Shown in pieces: positions 16,624 through 25,340 of a DNA stretch of 64,000 nucleotides; within the stretch, counting starts at the first letter, position 1; each line of letters opens with the position of its first letter. Position numbers and translations under genes: made by a program. Source of the stretch: Gimesia maris (GTDB lineage: Bacteria; Planctomycetota; Planctomycetia; Planctomycetales; Planctomycetaceae); the NCBI RefSeq assembly GCF_008298035.1, contig NZ_CP042910.1, positions 2,867,001 through 2,931,000 on the forward strand. Reading direction: 5' to 3'. The notes under the pieces were generated by a model. It made no database searches, was not told the DNA's origin, and was given only the letters and a program-made list of their open reading frames with translations.

Positions 16624-17754
16624 CTATTTATCTTCGGGTTTCGATAACTCATCAAGTTTGAACCGTACGGCGACGACGGAGTTTTTGTCTTTGTTATCGC
16701 GGTATTTGACATAGGTGGTGGCGACGATGGTGCCATCGGGGAGCAGTTCCACACCGGGATAGCCACAATCACCGGTGCGTCCATGATGATGCAGCAGCTT
16801 GACGCGGTACTTGCCATCGCGGCCATTGACGATGTCGTCGTATGTGCCGACCCAGGCAACGAAGTGTCCGCGGCTGGAACTGCCGGGCGCCTGGTCACGG
16901 AAGCAGATGACAAGTTGCCCGTCCTGAGTGAAAACCTGTTTGTGACGGTCGCCAGTTAAACCCCAGGGAGTGTCGACCGGTTTAGTCCAGGTGGCGCCTT
17001 CGTCGTTGCTGAACATCATCAGGCTATTACCTTTGTGAGTATTTTCGCGCATCAGGCAGCAGAGCTGATTGCCGTCCGGGCTGCGGAAGACACAGGGTTC
17101 ACAGGGGTTTTTGCCAGCGACTTCGGCGACCACCTGCGGTTTCGACCAGGTGAAGCCGCCATCGGCGGAGATGGTCTGCAGCACGACCAGCGGGGCACGG
17201 TCTTTGCCGTCCGGTCCTTTATGATACAGGCCGAGATAGCGACCATCTTTCAGGCGGACCATGCTGCTGAAGGTCATGACGCAGGGGAACCCGAGCGGGG
17301 GCATCTCTTTCCAGGTGGCGCCGTTGTCTTCACTCATGATGCTGGGCATCCCGGGGCCACCGCGTTTGCCGAGTGCCGCGGAAAAGACCCAGAGGCGGGC
17401 TTTCCCTTTCGAATCAATCATGCGGTAGATACTGGGGCAGTTCTGATGTGTCGAATAACCGGCGGGTAGGCGTTCATCGATGCGGGACCAGGTTTTGCCG
17501 CCATCTTCACTTCGAGCCATCGGGCCGGCTGAACCTCCGTGGTTAATGCACCAGACGGCCAGAAGCGTTTTCTGATCGGGCAGCAGTAATGTCGTGGGGT
17601 GCCCCTGGTAGACCTGAGGCGTGCCAGCGGCGATAACAGAATGCTGCTCTGTCTGTCCGGAGACATCGATCAAAGGGAGTTTGTCGTCTGCTGAAACCGG
17701 GAGTGTATTTGTCATCAGAAATAAAAACGTGAGGAGGGAAAACAGGAGTTTCAT
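16624..17754 (-). CDS. Exported BNR-repeat sialidase-like protein
   Basis: 376 residues. N-terminal signal peptide ([20 protein letters not shown], cleavage near ADD). The mature protein is a six-bladed propeller candidate with Asp-box/BNR motifs [24 protein letters not shown] and SNDEGATW, and a C-terminal Arg-containing segment. The exo-sialidase superfamily cleaves terminal sugars, but many planctomycete members are of unknown substrate. No sulfatase neighbours lie in this window. Two small lipoproteins and DUF1559 genes lie upstream. Start supported by the signal peptide. Confidence 0.8.
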   Translation of the reverse strand: MKLLFSLLTFLFLMTNTLPVSADDKLPLIDVSGQTEQHSVIAAGTPQVYQGHPTTLLLPDQKTLLAVWCINHGGSAGPMARSEDGGKTWSRIDERLPAGYSTHQNCPSIYRMIDSKGKARLWVFSAALGKRGGPGMPSIMSEDNGATWKEMPPLGFPCVMTFSSMVRLKDGRYLGLYHKGPDGKDRAPLVVLQTISADGGFTWSKPQVVAEVAGKNPCEPCVFRSPDGNQLCCLMRENTHKGNSLMMFSNDEGATWTKPVDTPWGLTGDRHKQVFTQDGQLVICFRDQAPGSSSRGHFVAWVGTYDDIVNGRDGKYRVKLLHHHGRTGDCGYPGVELLPDGTIVATTYVKYRDNKDKNSVVAVRFKLDELSKPEDK

Positions 17755-17841
17755 GAAATTTCTTTCTCGCTATTCACAGGTAGAGAAATCAGTGTAAGGT
17801 TCAAAAGTGTCTTCGTTTGCATGCGTTACATTATGAACATG

Positions 17842-18267
17842 TCAGGACTTCAGATCAAAGTCTTTCCTGACCGGATCGGAACTGGACTGGATATCGGTTG
17901 TCAGTTCTGTTTTCTCATTAAAACGTGCGGGTAAATATTGGGTGGTGGGAATTTCTTCGGGACCGCCGTCCGAAACGATTTTGATTTCCTCCTGCGGACG
18001 TTCAGCAGTAATTTTTACCTGGCAGGCACCGATGGGTACGCCTCCCTTATTTTCGACCCGGTATTGTCCCTCTTTGATAATTGCACCGGCCTGGGGCGCT
18101 TCTCTGCCGGCTGCCGGGATGAACCAGATTTCGCCTTGTGAGACCGGTTTTCCATCAAAGGTCACGCTTCCTGTGACGATGACACGTTCGGGGCCGGTCG
18201 CCTCAGAGCCACAGCCTGAAAAGTTCAGCCCGAGAAATACGCTGGTGATGAATAAGAGTGATTTCAT
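17842..18267 (-). CDS. Small lipoprotein with carboxypeptidase-regulatory-like fold
   Basis: 141 residues. Signal peptide and lipobox (LGLNFSGCGS, Cys about residue 19). The mature part begins RVIVTGSVTFDGKPVSQGEI, the beta-sandwich opening common to planctomycete lipoproteins next to DUF1559 genes, and continues with the paired strands AGAIIKEGQYRVENKGGVP. Presumed structural or carbohydrate-contacting envelope protein. Located 170 bp downstream of the DUF1559 gene at 18438-19343 on the same strand, so probably its operon partner. Confidence 0.75.
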   Translation of the reverse strand: MKSLLFITSVFLGLNFSGCGSEATGPERVIVTGSVTFDGKPVSQGEIWFIPAAGREAPQAGAIIKEGQYRVENKGGVPIGACQVKITAERPQEEIKIVSDGGPEEIPTTQYLPARFNEKTELTTDIQSSSDPVRKDFDLKS

Positions 18268-18371
18268 AAGTCGTCACTTTCGTGTGAATATGAGTTTGTT
18301 TTGCAGACTGGTGCACCGTGTTCGGAATGCCTGCAGGTGATTTTTGTGCCGGCAACCTGTAGCGACAATGC

Positions 18372-18398
18372 CGCTCTCGATTACAGAAATCGAGAGCG
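18372..18398. terminator. Hairpin between DUF1559 gene and lipoprotein gene
   Basis: CGCTCTCGAT (18372-18381) / ATCGAGAGCG (18389-18398), 10 bp stem and 7-nt loop. No T-tract, so it is more likely an intercistronic stabilising or attenuating hairpin than a full terminator. Confidence 0.45.
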
Positions 18399-18437
18399 AC
18401 ACCGTCAGCAGGCACAAGAGTAAGTGGAACACACCTG

Positions 18438-19343
18438 TTAAGGGAAGCTGACCGCTTCACGGCCTGCACGTGTGGTTAACGATCGCAAGACGCCCGCGTC
18501 GATGTTTTCCGAAATAAAATGGACACTGCCGTCACCCATCAGAAAGTGGCAGCCGCCCGTATGCCAGCTTGACGCTTCCTGTGAAGCGAGGGTCCAGGTT
18601 CCGTTTCCGGGAGAGGTATGCGGCCCGTTGATGCCACCGGCGGTGTCGATATGGTTGACGACGCTCCAGTGATTGCAATCGAACGAACCCGGCAATCCGC
18701 CGGCAACTTCCGCGACAAACAGCGTATTGCTGGAACCGTCAATGACGTCGCGCATTCTGGTATTCGAATTGTTATACAGCATGCCATCTCCGTCGGAACG
18801 TCCCCAGTTGGTGGCACATTCCCAGGTTCTGGAGTCAGCGACTCCTGCCATATTGGAACGTCCCAGGTCGTCTTTATTTCCAGGGCCGCCATTGTTGATC
18901 CCGCCGGTACGGTTGCAGCGTGGTTCAGACTGGGGATCGGAAGGGCATAAGAAGACATTGATGGTGGCACCAACTGCCTGAATATGATTGGAAGGGGCAA
19001 CATTATAATTGGTGCTGAAATCGATATTCTTGTAGATCGCGTTTGCTTCCAGAAAAGGAAGAATCATGGCACCCCAGCTATAGCGATAGACGGCATTCTG
19101 TGACCAGACCGCGCCGGAGCAGCCCCGCCCTGAATCACGGTGATCCGAAAGCGGGAAAATGGAGTGGGTTTCATGATAATTATGCAGCGCCAGGCCGACC
19201 TGCTTGAAATTATTTTTGCAACTGGAACGCCGCGCCGCTTCACGGGCCTGCTGGACGGCGGGGAGCAGGATGGCGATCAGAATGGCGATGATGGCAATTA
19301 CGACCAGAAGTTCAATCAGTGTAAATCCGCGCTTGATTTTCAT
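18438..19343 (-). CDS. DUF1559 protein with prepilin-type N-terminus
   Basis: 301 residues, starting [20 protein letters not shown] followed by [20 protein letters not shown]. Ends TGGCHFLMGDGSVHFISENI, the usual C-terminal motif. Exported pseudopilin-like envelope protein by family knowledge. It is divergent from the GntR gene at 19550, with a shared 206 bp region that contains the GntR promoter and palindrome, so it may be a target of that regulator. CTGGAGAAAATC upstream of the ATG serves as ribosome binding site. Confidence 0.87.
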   Translation of the reverse strand: MKIKRGFTLIELLVVIAIIAILIAILLPAVQQAREAARRSSCKNNFKQVGLALHNYHETHSIFPLSDHRDSGRGCSGAVWSQNAVYRYSWGAMILPFLEANAIYKNIDFSTNYNVAPSNHIQAVGATINVFLCPSDPQSEPRCNRTGGINNGGPGNKDDLGRSNMAGVADSRTWECATNWGRSDGDGMLYNNSNTRMRDVIDGSSNTLFVAEVAGGLPGSFDCNHWSVVNHIDTAGGINGPHTSPGNGTWTLASQEASSWHTGGCHFLMGDGSVHFISENIDAGVLRSLTTRAGREAVSFP

Positions 19344-19466
19344 GATTTTCTCCAGAGAAGTCAGGGAAATGAAGTAGATGGAAATATCGTATGTCTCTCC
19401 CGAAGCTCAGAACTGGTGTGAATCTTTGTGGATTCTGATAAAAAAAGAGACCAGTCTGAAAAACGT

Positions 19467-19495
19467 TTGACATAATGTGATAACGTGTTATAACA
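19467..19495 (+). promoter_or_regulatory. GntR gene promoter with overlapping palindromic operator
   Basis: TTGACA (19467-19472), 16 bp spacer, TATAAC (19489-19494). The perfect palindrome TGTTATAACA (19486-19495) covers the -10 box. Similar half-sites follow (ATGTTACAT near 19498-19506) and precede it (TGTGATAAC). GntR-family proteins bind short AT-centred palindromes, so autoregulation is likely, and control of the divergent DUF1559 gene is possible. Confidence 0.6.
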
Positions 19496-19549
19496 TGATG
19501 TTACATATTCTCAGCGAAGGAGAATGGTTTGTCAACCGGAAAATGAAAA

Positions 19550-20254
19550 ATGTATGAAGTCACACAGAATCTGGCCGATCGGGCCTATCGTTATATCAAG
19601 CAGGAAATGCAGCAGGGGTCACTGGTACCCGGCTCGCAACTGGTGAATCGCAAGCTGGCAGCGGAGATTGGGGTGAGCGTCATCCCGGTTCGGGAAGCGA
19701 TTCACCGCCTGGTTTCAGAAGGTCTGGTCGAGCATGTTCCCGGCGCAGGCGCCTTTGTACGGAACCCGAATCGCGAGGACCTGGAAGAACTGTATATGCT
19801 GCGGGATGCGCTTGAGAGTTGCGCCGCTGCAGAAGCATCGCGGTATATTACGCCGCATCAGCTGGACGATCTTGATGCGATGCTGGACGAGTTCGCTGAA
19901 ATTCGGGATCTGATCCGCGAGCGGAGTGATGGCCATGCCACTCCGGCCCAGTTTCATCGCTGGCTCGATCTGGAAGAAGCCTTTCATGAGACGGTGATTG
20001 ACGCCTCGCGGAATCGTCTGATCGCCAAGGTCATTCGCGAACATCGTGCGGTTTCGACGGTATTTGAATCGCAGCGAAACAGTTCGAAAATTCTGACGAT
20101 TGACCTCGCAGAGAAAACCTGTGACAGCAAAAAAGAGCTGCTGCAGGCGCTGCGTGATGGAAACGGTCCCCTGGCCCGCGAAGTGATGAGTGCCCAGATA
20201 CAGCGTGGCTGTCGCGATGTGCTGGCATTCCTGAGACAGGAACGGCGTTCCTGA
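19550..20254 (+). CDS. GntR-family regulator, FCD subfamily
   Basis: 234 residues. N-terminal winged helix (about 8-75): AYRYIKQEMQQGSLVPGSQL, then VNRKLAAEIGVSVIPVREAI and a wing VEHVPGAGAFVRNP. The C-terminal all-helical FCD ligand domain (about 82-225) carries LYMLRDALESCAAAEASRY and the histidine positions FHETVIDASRN and a later EHRAVS, which in FadR/VanR types bind a metal for organic-acid ligands. The regulator likely senses a sugar acid or carboxylate. Divergent from a DUF1559 gene. Confidence 0.88.
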   Translation: MYEVTQNLADRAYRYIKQEMQQGSLVPGSQLVNRKLAAEIGVSVIPVREAIHRLVSEGLVEHVPGAGAFVRNPNREDLEELYMLRDALESCAAAEASRYITPHQLDDLDAMLDEFAEIRDLIRERSDGHATPAQFHRWLDLEEAFHETVIDASRNRLIAKVIREHRAVSTVFESQRNSSKILTIDLAEKTCDSKKELLQALRDGNGPLAREVMSAQIQRGCRDVLAFLRQERRS

Positions 20255-20271
20255 AAAGGTGTCTGCTCTCA

Positions 20272-20306
20272 CACTGCGGGAGGACACACAGGTCCACCCC
20301 GCAGTG
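20272..20306. terminator. Hairpin between convergent genes
   Basis: CACTGCGGG (20272-20280) / CCCGCAGTG (20298-20306) with a 17-nt loop, between the ends of the GntR gene and the lipoprotein gene at 20336. T-tracts are poor, so efficiency is uncertain. Confidence 0.4.
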
Positions 20307-20335
20307 ATTGTGAGATCAAAAATGGTGAAACGCGA

Positions 20336-20779
20336 TTATTTTTTCTTCAAATCGAAGTTGAAGGTGTTTTCGCCGGGTTGGACATCGGCTTCGAGTGTTG
20401 TCTTGCTGTTGTATTTCGCCGGAATTTCATTCTCTTCAGTCGTGGTGGGCATGACGGCGTCGTCCCCTTCCATTTCCATCTCATCCTCTTCACCGGAATT
20501 GCTGATCATCACGGTATTATGCCCCAGCTTGCAGCCAGGTGTATTGCGGATGTAAATTAATTCATAGGTTCCGGCCACGTCGGTTTTTCCAGTAGCAGGA
20601 CGGCCACTGTCCGGAGAAAATGTTACGGAAACCCCGGCCAGGGGGCTGCCATCCATGGTGACGGTCCCTTTGACCTGCCCCAGTTCCGGCTGGTCATCTA
20701 CTCCCCCTCCGCAACCGGCCAGGCTGAAGCTCAGTGCCAGCAGTGTGATTGTCCATAGAGATTCTGTTTTTAATTTCAT
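20336..20779 (-). CDS. Small lipoprotein with carboxypeptidase-regulatory-like fold
   Basis: 147 residues. Signal peptide WTITLLALSFSLAGCGGG with lipobox LAGC. The mature part has GQVKGTVTMDGSPLAGVSVT and a GTYELIYIRNTPGCKLG strand pair, the same beta-sandwich type as the 17842 lipoprotein. It also has an acidic Glu/Met-rich loop (EEDEMEMEGDD). ATG at 20779 is preferred, but a GTG at 20791 (adding four residues) has GAGAG upstream and is possible. It lies downstream of the DUF1559 gene at 21005 and is probably co-expressed, although a terminator-like hairpin intervenes. Confidence 0.72.
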   Translation of the reverse strand: MKLKTESLWTITLLALSFSLAGCGGGVDDQPELGQVKGTVTMDGSPLAGVSVTFSPDSGRPATGKTDVAGTYELIYIRNTPGCKLGHNTVMISNSGEEDEMEMEGDDAVMPTTTEENEIPAKYNSKTTLEADVQPGENTFNFDLKKK

Positions 20780-20957
20780 TATTCTACTCACTCTCTGTTT
20801 GAAGTATCAGATCAGGGCTGCTCTCGATTCAGGTGATATTCTGCAATCCGGGGACCGCAATCAGGACAAACAGTTTACTCAACCAGTTCATTACTCAAGT
20901 CGCCTGTTTCTAATTGAGAGCGCCTTTTCGAATCAATACGGTGATCCGAATGGAAAA

Positions 20958-20989
20958 GAACTGCGTCGCTGTGTATGGCGACGCAGTTC
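20958..20989 (-). terminator. Intrinsic terminator of DUF1559 gene
   Basis: GAACTGCGTCGC (20958-20969) / GCGACGCAGTTC (20978-20989), 12 bp stem with 8-nt loop, followed on the minus strand by TTTT. It lies 16 bp after the stop of the 21005 gene. Confidence 0.65.
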
Positions 20990-21004
20990 GAATCGCGGTG
21001 TGTC

Positions 21005-21958
21005 TTAGTAGTCAGCGCCTAATGTTTCCCGTTTGGCTCTGGTGCTGAGGGCCCGGTACAGGGTCATGTCGATGTTCTCGGAGAGAAATTTCACTCTGCC
21101 GTCACCAAACACGAAGTGGGCACCACCGGTGTGATAGCTGCCGGCGGCTTCTTCGCCGTAGGAGTTGATCGGGTCGTTGCTCTCCGCAGCGATCAGGTAT
21201 TCCGTCATTTCAGTAGGCGGGTTGCTGTCGGCTCCGTTAGAGAAGCAGTGCTTGCGGTCGCTGCCACCACCACCCAGCATGTCGGCATCTCCGCCCGAGT
21301 CAATCACTTCGCTGACGAAGATGGTATTGGAGAGGCCATCGGTGACATCGCGGAAGGCGACGCTACTGCTGATATAGAAGACGCCGTCGCCGCCCATGCA
21401 GCCACCTGTTGCAGCCATGCCGGCGGCAGTGGTAATACCACCACTATAGCAATCGTCTCCCGAGCTGCCGATCAGCGTGCCCATGTTGCCATTGTAATTG
21501 GAAGGAGAGTATCCGTTCTTCTGGACTCCCTTGGTCACATCAGGCTGGGAAGGACACCAGAAGACGGACAGGACTGTCTGCCCGGCCAGTTGTTGCTTGG
21601 GATCATTGACCCCGCCGGATTCGGCCCCCATCCCGCTGGAATCTGGTCCCTGAATGGCATCGTACAGGTTGGCCTGATCGAGATAAGGCAGCAAACTGGC
21701 ATGCCAGGTCCAGCCATGACCATTATAAGTATCACCGGCAGCGTTGAGCAGCACAATACTCCCTGGTGGCAGCGAGCTGAAGGCTTCATGATAATTGTGG
21801 ATCGCCAGACCGATCTGCTTAATGTTGTTTTTGCATGTGTTGCGACGGGCAGCTTCTCGTGCCTGCTGGACCGCAGGCAACAGCAGGGCAATCAGAATCG
21901 CAATAATTGCGATGACCACCAGTAACTCAATCAAAGTGAACCCTCTTCGATTTTTCAT
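21005..21958 (-). CDS. DUF1559 protein, near-duplicate of 24393
   Basis: 317 residues. Opens [20 protein letters not shown] and closes with [20 protein letters not shown]. It is very similar along its whole length to the product of 24393-25340 (315 residues); both contain the rare stretches [20 protein letters not shown] and [18 protein letters not shown] (or close variants). The similarity extends into the upstream DNA, showing a segmental duplication. Exported pseudopilin-like protein by family knowledge. Confidence 0.87.
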   Translation of the reverse strand: MKNRRGFTLIELLVVIAIIAILIALLLPAVQQAREAARRNTCKNNIKQIGLAIHNYHEAFSSLPPGSIVLLNAAGDTYNGHGWTWHASLLPYLDQANLYDAIQGPDSSGMGAESGGVNDPKQQLAGQTVLSVFWCPSQPDVTKGVQKNGYSPSNYNGNMGTLIGSSGDDCYSGGITTAAGMAATGGCMGGDGVFYISSSVAFRDVTDGLSNTIFVSEVIDSGGDADMLGGGGSDRKHCFSNGADSNPPTEMTEYLIAAESNDPINSYGEEAAGSYHTGGAHFVFGDGRVKFLSENIDMTLYRALSTRAKRETLGADY

Positions 21959-22396
21959 AAAAACCTCTTCTTAAAAAATTGTTTAGCAGGAACGTGTACT
22001 GGAAAAAATAAAGATATTACGTGCTGATGGAATTCTTCTGTTAAATCAGAAATGGGTATTAACTGACGGGAAGAAATGCCTTTGAGAATGCTCCCCGTGA
22101 TTGACTAAAAAGAATTCTCATTCGACATGTTTGGCGGGATTCTAATCCTGCCATGTGAATACATTGTGAAGAATGTGTGATCTTAGAAAGAGTTAAACTG
22201 ATACTTATGTGATGTTATTCAGTTAAGAAACAATGAATAATTTCGTGATGTGACTTCATAGTCCGGTTGAGAGATTATTTTTCGCGAACTATTCGCCGAG
22301 CTGACGTGTCCGAGTTACGAAAAGAACTGAAATTCAGGGATCTGCAGAAATCAGGCAGGATTCATTGATTCTTAATGCGAAATACAAGGAAAGATC
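21959..22396. other. Intergenic region, diverged copy of 25341-25790
   Basis: 438 bp between divergent genes. Blocks such as TTCATTGATTCTTAATG (near 22360) recur with few changes near 25750 (TTCATTGAATCTTAATG), and GATGTTATT also recurs, so this is the upstream part of the duplicated DUF1559 block. No gene seen. Confidence 0.55.
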
Positions 22397-22705
22397 ATGA
22401 AAGTCTATCTGGACGACGAACGAACGGCGCCGCCCGGCTGGCAACAGGTACGCTGGCCGGAAGAAGCGATTCAATTTTTAAAGACCGGCGTTGTAGAAGA
22501 GATCAGTCTCGATCACGATCTGGGCGATGACGCGCGTGGTACGGGCTACGATGTGTTGCTCTGGATTGAAGAGGCGGTCGTCACGTGTGACTTTGATCCT
22601 CCCGTTATTCAGGTGCACACTGCCAATCCGCCGGCGCGCAATCGCATGATCGCTGCCGTCCGAACAATTCAACGTCTGACGGAGTGTTGCTGCGGCGCAG
22701 ACTGA
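22397..22705 (+). CDS. Cyclic-phosphate-processing receiver-domain (cREC-like) protein
   Basis: 102 residues. It opens MKVYLDDERTAPPGWQ with the double Asp of a receiver-like fold, followed by ISLDHDLGDDARGTGYDVL and ending with VQVHTANPPARNRMIAA. This matches the small standalone receiver-derived family predicted to process cyclic nucleotides or cyclic phosphate RNA ends. The His and Asp of SLDHDLG and the H of VHTAN are the likely active-site residues. Cytoplasmic. Its 5' region is part of the segment duplicated from the neighbouring DUF1559 locus. Confidence 0.8.
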   Translation: MKVYLDDERTAPPGWQQVRWPEEAIQFLKTGVVEEISLDHDLGDDARGTGYDVLLWIEEAVVTCDFDPPVIQVHTANPPARNRMIAAVRTIQRLTECCCGAD

Positions 22706-22828
22706 AATGATTTTCAAAACGCAGAGGGCTCCCTGTGGCTGCCGGTAAAATCAGCTGCTTTGATTTTATCCCGGGATGCCCCTGCCGTTTTTGTTGTCAG
22801 GGTTGATTGAGTATTTTGTTGAATGGAA

Positions 22829-23308
22829 TCAGCACTCCTGATCACCTTCCTCAAACATGGCGTTGAAGCGACGCTGCATTTCTGCTGGTGTGACCTTTTC
22901 GATTTCCGAACCAAGCAGCCATTCATGACCGAACGGATCGCGAATTTTCGCCGCGCGTTCTCCATAGAACTGGTCCGCGGGTTCCATGATCAGCGTGGCG
23001 CCGGCCTGGACAGCCTGCTGCGTCATGGCGTCGACATCCTGCACGTGGAGATGAATCGCAGAACCGGTCAGCGCGGATTCGGCGGGCGCATGGATGCCGT
23101 ATTCTGGGTACTCATCCGAAACCATGATGGTGGCTGCACCGAATTTGAGTTCCGCATGGCCGATCCGTCCGCCGGGCTCTGTCAGACGAAAATCCTCGAC
23201 CGCTTCGAAGGCCTGCTGGTAGAAATCGATGGCAGCGGCAGCGTCCCGGGTCCGCAGGTAAGGAAAGACTTCATGGATCTGGTTTGCGTCAGGATTGCTG
23301 TTGGTCAT
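22829..23308 (-). CDS. VOC-superfamily protein (PhnB/glyoxalase-like)
   Basis: 159 residues with two paired beta-alpha-beta-beta-beta units: PYLRTRDAAAAIDFYQQAF and HLHVQDVDAMTQQAVQAGAT, ending RDPFGHEWLLGSE, which is characteristic of the PhnB-like branch. These are metal-binding dioxygenase/glyoxalase-fold proteins, often of unknown substrate. A decayed AraC-family C-terminus directly follows upstream of it (23396-23715). Ribosome binding site GAAACGATG is weak. Cytoplasmic. Confidence 0.85.
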   Translation of the reverse strand: MTNSNPDANQIHEVFPYLRTRDAAAAIDFYQQAFEAVEDFRLTEPGGRIGHAELKFGAATIMVSDEYPEYGIHAPAESALTGSAIHLHVQDVDAMTQQAVQAGATLIMEPADQFYGERAAKIRDPFGHEWLLGSEIEKVTPAEMQRRFNAMFEEGDQEC

Positions 23309-23395
23309 CGTTTCAATTCCTGTATCGGGTCGGGTGAAGTTTTAAGACGTCAACCAGTCTACTCTGAAGGAAGTGGCTTGTATTGGAAAAAATGA

Positions 23396-23715
23396 TTACC
23401 CAGAGCCTGGCAGCATATGGTTTTTCCGATCCGGGGCGACCGGTCTGGATTCCGGCGGTGTGACACCCGTAAAATCTCGGAATTCATGAATCAGATGGGA
23501 CTGGTCGTAATAACCGTTCTCGAGAGCCAATTTGCCCCAGGGGATCTGTTCGCCGCTGACAATCTGATCCAGGACGGACTGAAAACGCTGAATGCGGAAA
23601 TACGGTTTGGGGGTGAGTCCGACCGAATTCTGGAACTGCCGAATGAAACGCTGGTTAGCGACAGACTGATTCGCTGCATTGTATGCTACTGCGAAGCGGG
23701 AGTTCGTTCCACCGG
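23396..23715 (-). pseudogene. AraC-family regulator fragment, 5'-truncated
   Basis: Reading the minus strand to the TAA at 23396-23398 gives an AraC/XylS-type C-terminal DNA-binding half: VANQRFIRQFQNSVGLTPKP, then FRIQRFQSVLDQIV, and GYYDQSHLIHEFRDFTGVTP. This is the classical second helix-turn-helix. Upstream in frame there is a stop codon (TGA near 23743), no start codon with a ribosome binding site and no N-terminal domain. It is therefore a remnant of a longer regulator, perhaps one that once controlled the adjacent VOC gene. No frameshift-rescued upstream part is apparent. Confidence 0.7.
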
Positions 23716-23767
23716 GTGTCTCCTGAGTTCCGCAGGGGGCGAACCGAAGTCAGCCCGCGTCTCTACC

Positions 23768-23817
23768 AAAAAAATTTCCCCCCATTCCTGCGTTCAAAGA
23801 ACAGCAAAAACGGGGGG
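23768..23817 (-). terminator. Intrinsic terminator of the 35-residue basic protein
   Basis: On the minus strand: CCCCCC, an inner TGC-t-GTTC-ttt-GAAC-GCA hairpin, GGGGGG, AAA, then seven T residues (plus-strand A-run 23768-23774). It lies 33 bp downstream of the stop at 23850. Confidence 0.65.
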
Positions 23818-23849
23818 CTGAAAGTCTGCCTTGGAGTCAGGCAGCAAGA

Positions 23850-23957
23850 TTATTTCTTCTTGCTGGTTTTCCCTTTGGCAGTTTTGGTTGTTGGCTCAAC
23901 AGTTTTGCCAGTTTGCTTTTTGGCACCTTGCCCAATCTTAGAAGTAGATTTGGCCAT
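23850..23957 (-). CDS. 35-residue lysine-rich protein
   Basis: A very small gene: 36 codons from ATG (23957) to TAA (23850-23852), with GGAG 8-11 bases upstream and an intrinsic terminator right after it, which together argue for a real gene. The protein starts AKSTSKIGQGAKKQTG and ends TAKGKTSKKK. It has about 31% Lys, many Thr, Ala and Gly, no hydrophobic segment, and an isoelectric point that must be very high. The composition resembles histone-H1-like tails or small nucleic-acid-binding proteins. No family recognised. Confidence 0.6.
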   Translation of the reverse strand: MAKSTSKIGQGAKKQTGKTVEPTTKTAKGKTSKKK

Positions 23958-24294
23958 CACTCGTTCTCCAGTAATAAGGAGGTTAAGAAACAGGTATGAA
24001 CTAAGATATTCATATCGACGCGTAAATTACCAATCTTTGCAGAATTTGAAATATCAGAGTTCACAATTTTTAAATATTTGCGAAGAATATTTTCAGATAG
24101 TCTTTTCGCGGCGTTCTCTCGAGGCATCACAGCAACGACGTAGTGTCGCTGTCGGTGATTGTGAGAGTTACGCTCCCCTGCTCTGTTCCCGCTTTCGCTG
24201 ATGGAAAAATCGGCGACTGGTCCTGGCATGGGAGCATCGAAAATCTGCCAGAGTGTTCGAGTGATGAGAGGCAGCAATCCCGTTCTGCGAAAGC
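23958..24294. other. Intergenic region
   Basis: About 340 bp. It should hold the promoter of the small basic gene. A copy of the 14-mer GCTCCCCTGCTCTG lies at 24172-24185. No gene recognised. Confidence 0.45.
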
Positions 24295-24323
24295 AAAAAC
24301 GGGCGGACTTGAGTGTCCGCCCG
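24295..24323 (-). terminator. Intrinsic terminator of DUF1559 gene at 24393
   Basis: CGGGCGGAC (24300-24308) / GTCCGCCCG (24315-24323), 9 bp GC stem with 6-nt loop, followed on the minus strand by TTTTT (plus A-run 24295-24299). Confidence 0.75.
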
Positions 24324-24392
24324 CGTGGCTGATTGACCGGAGTGAGGATGGTTTCCGTTTGCTCCGGCGTCCTGTTTTTATGCTATTTCAGC

Positions 24393-25340
24393 TTAAAAAT
24401 CAGGTCCCAGCGTTTCCCGCTTGGCCCTGGTGCTGATGGCCCTGTAGAGGGTCATGTCCATGTTTTCGGAGAGAAAGCGAACGCGGCCATCGCCGAACAC
24501 GAACTGCGCACCACCGGTGTGATAGCTGCCGGCTGCTTCTTCTGCATAGCCGTTGATCGGGTCGTTACTTTCAGCGGCGATCAGGTATTCGCTCATCTCT
24601 GTCGGCGGGTTGCTGTCGGCGCCGCCTGAGAAACAGTGCTTGCGGTCACTGCCGCCACCACCCAGTCGATCGGCGTCTCCCCCCGAGTCAATCACTTCAC
24701 TGACGAAGATGGTGTTGGAGAGACCGTCAGTGACATCACGGAACGCGACGCTACTGCTGATGAAGAAGATACCGTCAGCGCCCATACATCCACCCTTGGC
24801 AGCCATCTGGGCGGGCGTGGTAATCGAGCCGCCGTAGCAGTTATCTCCTGAGTTACCGATGAGCGTACCCATGTTGCCATTATAGTTGGAGGGAGAGTAT
24901 CCCCCTTTTTGTACGCCGGTGGTCACATCGGGTTGTGAAGGGCACCAGAAGACGGAGAGCACGGTCTGACCTGCCAACTGCTGTTTGGCGCTGGTGGTAC
25001 TTCCTGATTCGGCGCCCATGCCACTGGAGTCAGGACCCTGGATCTGGTCATACATATTCGCCTGGTCGAGATAAGGCAGGATGCTGGCGTGCCAGGTCCA
25101 GCCATGACCGTAGTATTTGGTACCGTTGTAGTAAACAATGCTGCCCGAGGGCAGAGATTTGAAACTGGAGTGGTAGTTGTGTAATGCCAGCCCGATCTGT
25201 TTCAGGTTGTTTTTACAGCTGTTGCGGCGAGCGGCTTCCCGGGCCTGCTGGACCGCCGGTAAGAGCAGTGCAATCAGGATCGCAATAATGGCGATCACGA
25301 CCAATAGTTCAATTAATGTGAATCCTTTTCGATTCTTCAT
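24393..25340 (-). CDS. DUF1559 protein, near-duplicate of 21005
   Basis: 315 residues. Opens [20 protein letters not shown] with [20 protein letters not shown], closes [20 protein letters not shown]. It is collinear with the 21005 product throughout, with most changes conservative. GGGGGAG lies about 7 bases before the ATG. The paralogue pair is separated by cREC, VOC, AraC-remnant and small basic genes, so the duplication was followed by insertion or was not strictly tandem. Confidence 0.87.
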   Translation of the reverse strand: MKNRKGFTLIELLVVIAIIAILIALLLPAVQQAREAARRNSCKNNLKQIGLALHNYHSSFKSLPSGSIVYYNGTKYYGHGWTWHASILPYLDQANMYDQIQGPDSSGMGAESGSTTSAKQQLAGQTVLSVFWCPSQPDVTTGVQKGGYSPSNYNGNMGTLIGNSGDNCYGGSITTPAQMAAKGGCMGADGIFFISSSVAFRDVTDGLSNTIFVSEVIDSGGDADRLGGGGSDRKHCFSGGADSNPPTEMSEYLIAAESNDPINGYAEEAAGSYHTGGAQFVFGDGRVRFLSENMDMTLYRAISTRAKRETLGPDF

